NCBI RefSeq assembly: GCF_021347895.1
Contig: NC_067136.1
Location: forward strand, 2,191,970 to 2,255,969
DNA length: 64,000 nt
DNA from: Acanthochromis polyacanthus
Lineage: Eukaryota > Chordata > Actinopteri > Pomacentridae
Direction of reading: 5' to 3'
The translations under genes and the position numbers were made by a program. The notes under the pieces are model-generated. The model ran no database searches and was not told where the DNA came from. It worked only from the letters and a program-made list of their open reading frames with translations. Of the stretch, positions 10,742-21,048 are shown one piece after another; positions within the stretch are counted from its first letter, which is position 1, and the number at the start of each line of letters is the position of its first letter.

Positions 10742-11824
10742 GCTATTGGTACGCAGATAAGGAAGTGCAGTCAGACGCGTCAAGCATGCCAAACAATTGA
10801 CTCGAACTCAGACAAGCGACAGTTTATGACAAGGTTGGTGAGACTTTGGGAGGCTGAGTAGAAGCGGTGCTCCCTTTTCCCCCTCTCGCTATCGGTAGAC
10901 AGACAGGGAAGTGCAGTTAGATGCATGAAGCATGCCAAACATTTGATGCGAACTCAGGAGTAAATCAAGGAAAGACTGTGCATCTCTCCAGCCATCTGCG
11001 TACAGAACGCTGCCGTGCGAACCTTGAGCAGAGACTGATTGTAAGTCATGTGATGGTATATTCATGTTTATTGAAGAGACTATTTATTTAAATGCGATGT
11101 TTAAATGTATTCTGTGTTTCTTTTTAGTGGCAGTCATCATGATATTACGCACACTGCTGGTCTGAGTATTGAGTATATGATGTAAAGGTACGGCACATTG
11201 GTTAATTGTTATCAGCAGAACTGATCTTTAATATGCCGAATATATCTTAACCTCTGACTGTTTTATAGAACTGTCTGCAAGTGCGGTGACTGTCACTGTT
11301 TTTCTTTCACTCCATGATTTAGTTTTAACGGGCCTTGGGTTTATTTTGTTTTTGTTTGTTTACTTTCTTTTCGGTATCTGTTTTATGTGGGCTAAGTGCA
11401 ATATTTATGGGCATTGTGCAATTTCTGAGTTATAGCCGGTTGGAAGTTGTGGGCCTTACATTTGGCGACCCCTTTAATGTGAAATTTGATCATTGGTGAT
11501 TCTTAAACGGTTGCAGTGGTTGTAGATCCTACGGGATTTTGTTTATGTGTCGGTCCCACCTACCATTTTGCCCTACCCTCTTCCTTCTTTGTTTCATAGG
11601 CTGCTATTTTACTCACAACGCACAATCGCCCTCTGCCTTTGGCATATTTTGCACAATTGTATTGACTACTGTGTAGCTGTAGCCCCATTTATTATCTGAA
11701 TTTTACTGTTTGGTTTATTCTGTTTATATTGTAATAAATTTTTGTAATTTTGTCAGCTGTCCGCCTCCCGTCCTGGTTATTCTGGACACTTACCTGTTTG
11801 TGTGGTGAACTGGAATGAGAAACA
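10670..11824 (+). repeat. Ty3/gypsy 3' LTR (right boundary uncertain)
   Basis: It starts TGTAACGGGG right after the polypurine tract. The U3-like part has a (CT)n run at 10714-10741 and an imperfect tandem duplication: 10708-10813 and 10867-10962 share GTGCTCCC, CTCTCGCTAT, GAAGTGCAGT, AAGCATGCCAAAC and GCGAACTCAG-type strings. A poly(A) signal, AATAAA, lies near 11742. Two right ends are possible: CA at 11460, followed by a primer-site-like TTTGGCGACCCC, or CA at about 11824. No second LTR copy is in the window, so neither end can be proven. Confidence 0.55.
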
Positions 11825-12227
11825 TTAATTATTCTTCAATATAGTACTCATCCGATCACTACATTTTGTTTCTCTGCTTGATGTCATAAAGCTTCTATAA
11901 TATTCAGGTCTGGACATGTTTGGTCATTTAATGAAGCTAAAACATCACATTAGAGACATGAAAAAGAAAAACCTGATATTACATCTATAAATGTCATTTA
12001 AACAGGAGGATTAAAGGTTGATTTACTGTAGAAGTTCATATTGAAGTTGTCAAACTCAGCTTGTTGTTGTTTCTAAAGAGCCTTTAGATGAACTGTGCTG
12101 ACTATAAATATATTAGGACTGGGACTTTCACGCGTTAATTCTGATTAATTCAATGCACCAGAATAACTTACTTACTTAGTACTTAGGTTTGCCTGTTCTG
12201 CGTAGAACATTGGGCCGCAAACTTTCT

Positions 12228-14083
12228 CTACTGCAATTGGTCCTGCGCCTGCGCCTCGACATTGTCCCATGTGATGGTGGTTTCAAGTTGCTGTTGTGCT
12301 ATTGTTAGGTCTGCTTGAAATGTCCATCTCCAGGTAGTCCTTGGGCGTCCTCCCTTGCGCTTCCCTTCACTTGGAACCCAGGTCATCGCAGTTTTTGCAT
12401 GGCGTTGTTCAGAAAGCCTCAGGATATGCCCAGCCAGCTTGACGTAACACAGTGTTATTGTTTCGTGTAGTGGCTTTGTGTTGGTCCTCTGGTGGATCTC
12501 CTCGTTAGTTATTCTATCTCGGTAGCTGACTTTCAGGATCCTCCGCAGGCATCTTTGATGAAAAGCGTCAAGTTTCTTTAGGATTTTTGAAGTCATTTTC
12601 CAGGTTTTGCAGGCATACAGCATCGTGGGTAGCACAATAGTGTTGTACAGCTTGAGCTTGATGGCTGTTGTTGATGTTGACCAGATTCGATTCATTTTTC
12701 TGAAGACAGCGGCACCTTTTCCAATTCTGCAGTTGACGTCTGCTTCTACACCTCCATCACTTGCCAGCACACTGCTCAGATAGGTGAATTGGTCTACTGC
12801 TTCTACTGCTTGTTGTCCAACCATGATTAAGTTGTTACTGTTGTTGTTATTGTTGCTGTTGTTGTTGTTTACCATCATAGCCTTGGTCTTTTCATTGCTG
12901 ATTCTGAGCCCAATCTTCCCTGCCTCCTCTTCCAGTTGTCGTGTTAGCTTTTGTAGGTCATCAGTTGTTTCTGCCAGCAGAGCGATGTCATCCGCGAAAT
13001 CTAGATCTGTTAGCCGTTTCCCTGTTGTCTCTTTCCATTTGATTCCAAGGTCTTGACCCTCTGTTGCCTTCTTCATAATAAAGTTGATTGCCAATAGGAA
13101 GCACAATGGCGACAGGATGCACCCTTGTCTGACTCCAGTGTCAATGTTGAAGAATGGTGTTGTCCCTGACTCCATTCTTATGCAGCAGCTGGTACAAGCT
13201 GGTACAAAAAAGTTTGTGAAGTTTTGGTACAAACTTTTGAAGATGGTTATGAAGTTATCTGGAATGCCGTACACTTACAAGATGTTCCACATTGATTCGC
13301 GGTGAATGCTGTCAAACGATTTCTTGAAATCAACAAAATTTATGGCCAAAGGTCGCTGGTGTTCAATGCACTGTTCTAGTACATTCCTCAGGGTGAAAAT
13401 CTGTTCCGTGCATGATCTTCCACTTCGAAATCCTGCTTGTTCTTCTCTCAGCTTTGCGTCCAATACTCTTTTCAGTCGGTGTAACAGCAACACTGCACAG
13501 TACCTTTCCAGGGATCGATAGTAGAGTTATTCCTTTCCAGTTGTTACAGTCAGCTGTGTTCCCCTTCTTTGGTAGTTTCACAATCACACCTTTCTGCCAT
13601 TCTTCCGGGACTTGCCCTTCCTGCCAGCATGCATTCAGCAGTTGTCAGTTCTTTGATCATCTCCGGTCCGCCATGTTTCAGCATTTCTCCTGCTATCTCA
13701 TCCAGGCTAGCTGTCTTGTTGTTTCTCAGGCTTCTCACTGCCGCTGCTGTTTCCTCTTCTGTTATTGCTGCTACATTGACTGCCAGAGGTGGTTCTTTTG
13801 TTATGTTGTTAAAGTTGTACATCGTTGTTGGTGATGGTTGGTTCAGCGTTTCTTTGAAATGTTCCATCCAGCGCTTATCTTGTTCTTCGGTGGTCAGTAG
13901 TGTTCTTCCTTGTTTGTCCTTTATGGGTACACTTGCGCTGCTTCTGGCTCCAGTGAGGTCCCTTACGATTCGATATAGAGTTCTTGTGTCATTTCTATGT
14001 GCTGCTTCCTCCGCTTCTCTTCCCTTGCCCTCCATCCACTCTTTCTTGTCTGCTCGGCAACTCCGCTTCACCCTTCGGTCCAA
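12228..14083 (-). pseudogene. RTE LINE reverse transcriptase, frameshifted
   Basis: Four minus-strand pieces make one RT: 14083-13550 (thumb-side start, EEETAAAVRSLRNNKTASLDEIAGEML), 13587-13363 (KKGNTADCNNWKGITLLS), 13493-13275 (EEQAGFRSGRSCTEQIFTLR and FVDFKKSFDSIHR) and 13274-12228 (GVRQGCILSPLCF and the catalytic LDFADDIALL). Conserved RT blocks 1-7 are all present and the FADD box is intact. At least three frame changes separate the pieces. An AAC-type repeat near 12830-12870 inserts a run of Asn and Ser after the catalytic region. The C-terminus (GHILRLSEQRHAKTAMTWVP) matches the usual RTE end. Confidence 0.85.
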
Positions 14084-14194
14084 TTCTCGATATTCTCTTT
14101 CTGTTCTTTCCTTCTCAACTGCTGTTTTTGCCTGGTCCCTTTTCTTTTTCGTTTCCTTTCTCTGGTCTATCAGTTCCCACGTTCCTTCTCTTAT

Positions 14195-15358
14195 CTACCT
14201 TTCTCTTTGTGACCCTCTTCTTCTGCCTATAGTGGCCTCTGCTGTCTCCCTCATCGCTTGTCTGAAACTCTCCCACGGCCCAGCAGCAGAAGGCTGGTGT
14301 TGGCGTTGCTGTTGTTGTTGCTGCTGCTGGTATTGGTGTTGGCGTGCTTGTTGTGGTTGTTGTTGATAATGGTGGTGTTGCTGGTGCTGTTGATGGTTAT
14401 TGTCCTGTTCATGTTGGTCTTGTTGTTGTTGTAGTTTCTGTTGTAGGTATTGCTGTTGTTGTTTCTGGTGCTGGAGGCATTGAAATCTGTTGGTTAGTTT
14501 GAGTTGAAATTCTTGAGCGACTGCATCAGTTTTCAATTTCTCCACAGCAAATGGTTTTGGCTTCACAATTTTGCTTCGTTTCTTCAGTCTCAGCTTGAAT
14601 CTTGCTACCAGAAGGTAGTGGTCTGATCCCACATCAGCGCCTCTGTAAACTCTGACATCATGGATAGCTGACCTCCACCGTTGGCTGATGCAGAAGTAGT
14701 CAATCTCATTTAAGGTCTTTCCATCAGGTGACCGCCATGTGCTCTTGTGGATCTTCTTGTGGGTAAAGTACATGCTACTGATACACAAGCTGTTAAGCAT
14801 GCAAAACAGTTGTAGCCTTTCTCCATTGTTGTTGGTCTTTGCTGTTCCCCATGGTCCGATGATGGATTCCATTCCTCCTCTTTTTCTGTCCACCTGTGCA
14901 TTTAGGTCTCCCACTAGGATCTTCACATCATGACTTGGCAGCTCATTGAACACGTCCTGCAGCTTTTCGTAGAAGGCATCCTTGTCTGCTTCGTCTGCAT
15001 CCTCTGTTGGGGCATAGACTTGGATGATGCTAGTCTTTATGTGAGTGCTCGAAAACCTTGCTGTGATGATTCGCTCATTTACTGGCTTCCATCCAATAAG
15101 GCTTCTTGCTGCTGTTTTGCTGAGTACAAATCCAACTCCACGCTGATGGTTGTTTTCAAGTCCAGAGTATAGCATGGTCCTTCCCTCACTCTTGATCTTT
15201 CCACTGCCTGTCCATTGCACTTCACTAATCGCCAAGATGTCGAATTCGTAATTTTCACACTCTCTCAGAAACTGTGTCAGGTTTCCAGTCTGGTAGAGTG
15301 TCTGCACGTTCCAGGTTGCTAAGTTAGTTGAAGAGTTGGTGTTCAGAACCTGGCACAT
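14195..15358 (-). CDS. RTE LINE endonuclease domain with Gln-rich expansion
   Basis: The ATG at 15358 opens a 387-codon frame. Residues 1-270 are an apurinic-type endonuclease that nicks the target for reverse transcription: LATWNVQTLYQTGNL, ILAISEVQWTGSG, VYAPTEDADEADKDAFYE, ILVGDLNAQVD, NEIDYFCI and GADVGSDHYLL, all expected catalytic or structural blocks. From about residue 310 the chain becomes a Gln/His-rich run made by CAA/CAG repeats (14285-14475), which is not usual for the family, and ends at 14195. The reverse transcriptase should follow in frame, but it resumes in another frame at 14083. Confidence 0.85.
   Translation of the reverse strand: MCQVLNTNSSTNLATWNVQTLYQTGNLTQFLRECENYEFDILAISEVQWTGSGKIKSEGRTMLYSGLENNHQRGVGFVLSKTAARSLIGWKPVNERIITARFSSTHIKTSIIQVYAPTEDADEADKDAFYEKLQDVFNELPSHDVKILVGDLNAQVDRKRGGMESIIGPWGTAKTNNNGERLQLFCMLNSLCISSMYFTHKKIHKSTWRSPDGKTLNEIDYFCISQRWRSAIHDVRVYRGADVGSDHYLLVARFKLRLKKRSKIVKPKPFAVEKLKTDAVAQEFQLKLTNRFQCLQHQKQQQQYLQQKLQQQQDQHEQDNNHQQHQQHHHYQQQPQQARQHQYQQQQQQQQRQHQPSAAGPWESFRQAMRETAEATIGRRRGSQRER
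14285..14475 (-). repeat. CAA/CAG trinucleotide-rich tract in the RTE LINE
   Basis: An impure trinucleotide repeat (TTG/CTG on the plus strand) spans about 190 bp and codes for a Gln-, His- and Ala-rich stretch in the LINE frame. A shorter (AAC)-type run lies at 12830-12870 in the same element. Confidence 0.75.
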
Positions 15359-15774
15359 TGTGTGTTGGCCGGCCTTTCAACTTTGAGCCCGCGCATTCAC
15401 CAGTAGACTTGAGCTTCTACCGCCTCCTTCCTTGCGGTGATTTGTAGTGGTTTCGTTGTTTGCAGTTTCTGTAGCTGTTTGAGCTTTCATGGGAATGGGG
15501 TGCTAACCCATTGCCCAACCCTCCTCCTTTCTCAACGGGGCTTGGGACTGGCTATGGCGGAGTTGCACCAAAATAACACGCTAAATAAATTAATGCATTT
15601 AGTCGCATTTTTCTCAGTTCCTTAACTTCTGCCACACCAGTAACTCTGATGAATACTCCATCTCAGTAGGTGGTGGTAATGAACCTAAAGTCTGTTTGCC
15701 AGCCATGAAGAAGAAGCCCAGGAAGCACTGAGTGAAGTCAGGCACTGGTGAACAGTGGAGGAAGATGAGACGCA

Positions 15775-15963
15775 TTGAGCTTGTTGGGCAGAAAGTTTTC
15801 TTGTAAAAATCTTCCAGATGTCAGCTTGGATAAAACGTGGTTGGTGCCGAAAGAGTTTTCCGATCACTGCAGCACTTCAAGCCGACGGAATCACCTCAAT
15901 GTAAAACATGTTGCTGTTAGCCCCAGAGCTAATGTTAGCTACCACAGTCCTGCTAATGGCTAA
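15775..15963 (+). pseudogene. BED-zinc-finger-like exon remnant of hAT element 1
   Basis: The frame reads WLVPKEFSDHCSTSSRRNHLNVKHVAV, which keeps the C-terminal half of a BED finger (STSS..NHL..KH). hAT transposases use BED fingers to bind element ends, which suits its place inside a hAT element. The start is degraded and no transposase core follows. It is short and diverged, so the call is tentative. Confidence 0.5.
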
Positions 15964-16470
15964 CGGTGTAGCCATCCCATAATGGACTGCTTTTCAAGAC
16001 AGTGCTTGAGCTTACAAAAAGTCTTAAAATGTTGAATATAATTGCACTTTGATTTTGCAGTAATCTGTGAATGTAGCACACAGATGAAAAATGCAGATAA
16101 ATAGAAATCAAACAAACACTTTTGCGAATTAAGTTTTTACTTTGTCAAGGCTCTGTCTATTTGGAAGAAGAATAACTTAAACAACAAAACTATCTATAAG
16201 AACTTCATTAGAAACTTTCTCTTTCTAAAAAATTACACAAATAAAAATGTATATTCCTAAAAAAAAAGACCCATCAAAATGACACGATTGATCAGACTCA
16301 GAAACTATGAAATCAGAGTGAATCTGTAGATTTTCAACTTTTTGAAAGTCCTAGAACTACTTATGCTGATGTTATGTGCCTTATAGTGGGGGAAAAACGA
16401 CTAAGTGCAGGCTTTAAATAATCAAAATCACTTTTTTCTACATGTCCTACTTTATATAATTTATACACTG

Positions 16471-18293
16471 TGTCAAGTGGGGCCTAGTTATTTGAGATCC
16501 CAGGAGCAACCACCACCTAAATAAAAGCTTTAAGCAGACCAATGAAAAGTTAAAATGAGAAACTATATAAGTTAACCACATGATTATGCTTATGCTTGAT
16601 GCAAGAATGATTTTAATAGGCTGATATATATTCTGGAAATGATGATTGCTATAGAAGAGAATGATTTAAAATAAGTTATTTGATCATGCTAAGAAAAATG
16701 ATTTAAAGAAGTGATTCAGTGTAACTAAGTGAGTTTTGAATGGAAGTAATCTGTGCTGTTCTGAGCTGTATGCAGACAGGATGGGAAAAGCAGAAGTCTC
16801 CTCAGAAATGAGGAACTTGGAGTTTCCACAGGATGACAGGATGGGCTCAGGCCTACATTGTCATGACAACTGAAGTGTGTGTAACAAGTGGATGTGTTAA
16901 CAGAAAAGATGGAAAGAATGATGTATGCGTGATAGGAAGAAGGTTGTGTCTTAAACCTATGAATTAATTACCTGGGCGTACCTATTAGTTAGAATTGTGT
17001 GTGAAAATGTGTATGTGCTAAGCTGAAGTCGAGCTAGGGTATAAAACCCAGAGACACAGACACTGAATTGGGAGTTCTCCCCTGGAGGGGGGAGATGCTG
17101 CTCGCCGGAGCTGCTGGGGAGCATCGCCAGAGTTCTGAAGAATCTTCACCGGACCCTTTTGCCCAAGAGACGTGAAGACAACGCAGGACTTAGGCTCCAG
17201 AGTTCGCTGAGAACATCGTTGGAGGCAAAGTCTTTGTCTGACTTTGTTCAACAAGCGAAGACCACACTTTGCCAGACAGAGAGTCCTGAGAGGTCTGCAG
17301 TTGTCCAAAGAGATGAAGAGAGGCAAGCACCCATGGCATCCAGAGAGGCACAGGAGGCAGCAGCAGAGGGCTGCTCCACTCCAGGGGCTGGAAGACCCAG
17401 TGACCCACCACAGCCTGATGAGACGGGGGCTTTCCACCACCACCATCCGACTGAGAAGACAGCTGAGACGCCCGCACTTGTGTTCCAGCTGCTACTAAAG
17501 ATAACTGCCAGACCAACGATTGGCTATCGGGACCTCTCCACTCCCCCTGCCTATGAAGAACACCCTCTGCCCACAAAGAAGACTTCGTACCGAGTCTGCT
17601 GGTCCACGGAGGAGTTCAACTAGACGCAGGTCAAGACCGGGCGTGGCAGCTAAGGCCTGGCTGTCCGCTCTCTCTCCTAAATTTACTAATTAGAGAAGAT
17701 TCTTAGGTACGCTCAGCTTAGTTTAGTTTAGTTTGAAATAATCAGAAATAATTAAATTGTTTAATCATGAATTGATGCTGTGCCCTTGCTAAAACTTGCT
17801 TAATAAAACGCTATATTGCATTTAAAGAGAAGTCTAATGAAATGATTATGATTCACCTATTCTGCAAAGTGGTAAAAAGTTAAGTTGATTGTGTGCATTA
17901 AATCTAATGGTTCTTAAAGGTTACTTTAATCCAACTAGTTATTTAAACATTACCCCTGAGGTTAGTTTTCCAAACCTCTAAAACGAACCTAGGAATATCA
18001 ACAAGTGCCACAGTTTTAAGAGGAAAGCTGTCGTTAACAAACGTGGTCAATAAATCAATTCTACTACTTAGGAGGGCTGCTTAGTAAGAGAGTATTTATT
18101 GGAGTAAGAGGGGTAAGACGTTTGGAAGAAGACAGTTAGGACCTAGGCGAGTATTCCTCGACACCAGCTTAATTATTCTGCTGAAACCTGTTAGGTGGAA
18201 TACTAATAGGCAGATAGAATCTAACCCTTTAAACGGAGAGCTGGTCCTGATTTAACCTGAGGCAAGGGTTAAAGAAGGCTATACTGAACGACA
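16471..18293 (+). repeat. Possible solo LTR inserted in hAT element 1
   Basis: The block starts TGTCAAGTGG (16471) and can end CGACA (18293), with ACTG on both sides (16467-16470 and 18294-18297), as expected for a 4-bp retroviral-type duplication. Inside are a TATA box (TATAAAA at 17040), an AATAAA at about 17802 and a GC-richer leader between them, the order of U3, R and U5. There is no polymerase or integrase and no second copy to compare. The right edge coincides with the start of a Tc1 element, which makes the ACTG match less certain. An open frame at 17159-17623 ends in a Pro-rich stretch with TPPAYEEHPLP and is of unknown meaning. Confidence 0.35.
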
Positions 18294-19871
18294 ACTGCTC
18301 AAAAAAATTAAAGGAACACCTTTTAATCTAAGTATTGCATCAAATCAGTGAAACATGTGGGATACTGATCTGGTCAAGTAAGTAACTGAGGGGCTTTTTA
18401 GTCAGTTTCAGCTGCTTTGGTGTTCATAAAATTAACAACAGATGCACTAGAGGGGGAACAATGAGACAACCCCCAAAACAGGAATGAGTTTACAGGTGAA
18501 GGCCACTGACATTTTTTTCCTTCCTAATATTTTCAGACTGTTTTTCACTAGTTTTGCATTTGGCTAGGGTAAGTGTCACTTCTGGTAGCATGAGGCGATA
18601 CCTGGACCCTACAGAGGTTCCACAGACAGTCCAACTCCTCCAGGATGGAACATCAATGCGTGCCATTACCAGAAGGTTTGCTGTGTCTCCCAGCACATTC
18701 TCAAGCGCATGGAGGAGATTCCAGGAGACAGGCAGTTAGTCTGGGAGAGCTGGACAGGACTGTAGAAGGTCCTCAACCCATCAGCAGGACAGGTATCTGC
18801 TCCTTTGTGCAAGGAGGAACAGGATGAGCACTGCAATAGCTCTACAAAATGACCTCCAGCAGACCACTGGTGTGAATGTCTCTGATCAAACAATCAGAAA
18901 GAGATGTAATGAGAGTGGTCTGAGGGCCCAGCGTCCTCTAGTGCCCGCTGTGCTCGCTGACTGGCACCGTGGAGCTTGATTAGCATTTGCCATAGAACAC
19001 AGGAATTGGCAGGTCCACCACTGGTGCCCTGTGCTTTTCACAGATGAGAGCAGGTTCACCCTGAGCGCATGTGACAGACATGAAAGGGTCTGGAGAAGCC
19101 GTGGAGAATGTTATGCTGCCTGTAACATTGTTCAGCATGACCGGTTTGGTGGTGGGTCAGTGATGGTGTGGGGAGGCATATCCATGGAGGGACGCACAGA
19201 GCTCTACAGGCTGGACAATGGCATTCTGACTGCCATTAGGTATCAGGATGAAATCCTTTGACCCATTGTCAGACCCTACATTGGTGCAATGGTCCTGGGT
19301 TCCTTCTGGTCCACGACAATGCCCAGTCTTATGTGGTAAGAGAACTCATGCAGTTCCTGGAGGATGAAGGAACTGATACCATTAGCTGGCCCCCACGCTC
19401 ACCTGACCTGAATCCAATAGAACACCTTTGGAACATTATTTTTTGTTCCATCCGACACCATCAGGTTGCTCCTCAGACTGTCCAGGAGCTCAGTGATGCC
19501 CTGGTCCAGTTCTGGGAGGAGATACCCCAGGACACCATCCATCGTCTCATTCAGAGCTTGTCCCGGCATCGTCAGTCATCATACAAGCACATGGAGGCCA
19601 TACAAACTACTGAATACCATTTTGAGTTGCTGCCAAGGAATTTCAGCAAGATGGACCAGCCTGCCACATCAGTTTTTCACTTTGATTTTGGGGTGTCTTG
19701 AATTTAGACCTCCTGGGGGGTTGATCATTTTCATTCCCATCAAACAATGTGGCATCTTTTCATTCCTAACACATTATCCAGTCCATATTAATATACATAT
19801 CCAGTTTGTTTTTCCCCACATTGAAATAATGATGTGTTTTCAAAGTGTTCCTTTAATTTTTTTGAGCAGTG
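18294..19871 (+). mobile_element. Tc1-like element inside hAT element 1
   Basis: Both ends carry the inverted repeat ACTGCTCAAAAAAATTAAAG, with CACTGCTC outermost. The right end (to 19871) reads out to TA. The left end is slightly mutated (ACAACTGCTC instead of TACACTGCTC). It is 1.58 kb long with one decayed transposase gene. It lies next to the LTR-like block and within the hAT, so it is younger than the hAT. Confidence 0.85.
18590..19701 (+). pseudogene. Tc1-like transposase, stops and a frameshift
   Basis: The ATG at 18590 reads MRRYLDPTEVPQTVQLLQDG, the helix-turn-helix start of this fish Tc1 family. A TAG follows at about residue 50, and a TGA stands near 18978. The first catalytic Asp block is intact as VLFTDESRFTLS (19031 onward), then FGGGSVMVWGGIS. 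A TGA at 19259-19261 and a frame change come before the second Asp (FLLVHDNAQSYV) and the Glu block (SPDLNPIEHLWNII). The C-terminus extends past the usual end. All three catalytic residues are present, but the gene is broken several times. Confidence 0.85.
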
Positions 19872-20061
19872 TATATTCTAAACACATATGTCTATGCATT
19901 GATTCAACTGTCACCCACAATTTTACCTGAATTGAAAAACTTCACTTATTGTGTCAAATATTACTATTTGACAAAAGTGCGATTAATTGAGATGAATTCG
20001 TTACAAAGCCTGTAATTAATAACATCAATTTTTATAATTGTGTCCCACCACTAAAATATAT

Positions 20062-20359
20062 ATATGAACATTTTCTTATGTAGTTTGTGTCTGAGAAGCT
20101 CAAATTATCAGCAGGATCTAAAATAAAACACAGAACAGCACCTAGGAAGAAAACTCACATCAGGTCTGAAATCGTTCATCTAAGAGTCAGATTCTGTCAA
20201 CGTCTTCAACTTCACCAACTGACAACATTTTGTTCTAAAGAGGACTTTAGATTGAAAGATGAACCAGTGAAGAAAAACATGACGGGACCAAAAACTATCC
20301 ACAAACTGCTGCTTGGAGTTCACAGCATTAATGATGTGCTACAACTTCACTAACAAATA
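20062..20359 (+). other. Unassigned; weak open frame 20087-20353
   Basis: This lies between hAT element 1 and the mariner fragment. A frame without an ATG at its start (20087-20353) is rich in Lys and Leu but matches no family I know. It could be an old exon or intron sequence of the gene that was disrupted here. Confidence 0.25.
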
Positions 20360-20726
20360 CAGGGTGACACAAAAAAAACGGGAACATTTAACAATCTAAT
20401 AAAACCAAGAGTGATGGAAGAAAAATATTTTATTCATAGTAATTGAAACGTTAAAACATGCCATTTAAGAAACAATGATGGAATTTTCATTTTTTTAAAT
20501 TGACTTCCTGTAGATGGCGTCCTCCTGTACGAATGCATTCTTGACATCTACCTGGGACTACCTCAAGAGTAAAGTGTACACGACTCGACCAAGAACTCTG
20601 GATGAGTTAAAACAGAGAATTCAGGATGAAATTCACAGTATCCCAGCTGAGATGTTGCAGTGGTCAATGAGGAATCTCAACAGCAGATTTCAAGAATGCA
20701 TTCATACAGGAGGACGCCATCTACAG
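20360..20726 (+). mobile_element. mariner-like fragment with a folded-back end
   Basis: It begins TA then CAGGGTGACAC, a mariner-like terminal string. After about 145 bp comes a C-terminal transposase scrap: DYLKSKVYTTRPRTLDELKQ followed by IHSIPAEMLQWSMRNLNSRF and ECIHTGGRHLQ. The 42 bp at the end (20685-20726) are repeated in inverted orientation at 20508-20549 with about two mismatches, so the transposase scrap is flanked by a hairpin repeat. The true right inverted repeat is missing. The unit stops exactly at the acceptor AG of the next exon. Confidence 0.65.
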
Positions 20727-21048
20727 AGAAAAAGCAGCAGCTTCGGATCAAGCTGAGGGTTCTGAAATCCACAATGGACCTGAATGACCCCGCTGTGACG
20801 GAGGCCATCCAGAAACTGGTCAGTGTGAGATGAGATAGTTTCATGTTAACATTTAAATTTAAGAGGACATCAATCTGTAAGAACAAGAAGAAGAATCAAA
20901 ATCTTTTCTTTCTGCTCATGAACTTGTTTTTCAGCTGGAGAAGAAGCTGAAAGAGAAAGGGATCACAGCAGGGTTCAAACTTAGATGGGTCAAGAAGCCT
21001 GACAACACCATCTTTGAGGAAGAGAAGGAAGAGAAGGATGAACTGTAA
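20727..21048 (+). pseudogene. Duplicated last two exons of the C-type lectin gene
   Basis: Exon 20727-20818 and exon 20935-21048 are near-identical copies of the last two exons of the lectin gene at 49575-49905. The reading frame, donor (CTG|GTCAGT) and acceptor (TTTTTCAG) are kept. The peptide ends FEEEKEEKDEL, so the terminal KDEL is conserved. The lectin exons themselves are absent: upstream is the mariner fragment, whose edge supplies the acceptor AG. Without a start and lectin domains it is most likely a gene fragment, though transcription into it from upstream cannot be excluded. Confidence 0.8.

Larger units (their letters stand above)
12168..15563 (-). mobile_element. RTE-clade LINE inserted in hAT element 1
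   Basis: It is bounded by a 14-bp target duplication with one mismatch, TGCACCARAATAAC (12154-12167 and 15564-15577). On the minus strand it runs from a 5' UTR (15563-15359) through an endonuclease frame and reverse-transcriptase pieces to a 3' end of short TAAG-type repeats at about 12168-12180. The 3.4-kb length, single combined endonuclease/RT layout, lack of ORF1 and simple-repeat tail all fit RTE elements. Protein motifs resemble RTE relatives of the SR2 type. It appears full length but has frameshifts. Confidence 0.85.
12114..20053. mobile_element. hAT element 1 with nested insertions
   Basis: The ends are TAGGACTGGGAC (12114) and GTCCCACCACTA (to 20053), which pair imperfectly as inverted repeats (9 of 12). 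They are flanked by a perfect 8-bp direct repeat AAATATAT (12106-12113 and 20054-20061), the target-duplication length of hAT transposons. Subterminal ATTAATT-rich sequence is present on both sides. Within this 7.9 kb lie an RTE LINE (12168-15563), an LTR-like block (16471-18293) and a Tc1 element (18294-19871). About 1.1 kb is left as the hAT's own sequence, including a BED-finger-like piece at 15775-15963. No catalytic hAT domain is visible. Confidence 0.8.

Noticed and set aside
13569..14366. 265-codon plus-strand frame with hydrophobic and Cys-rich content
   Set aside because: Antisense of the RTE LINE reverse transcriptase; its apparent membrane segments and Cys run come from the complement of charged and Gln codons.
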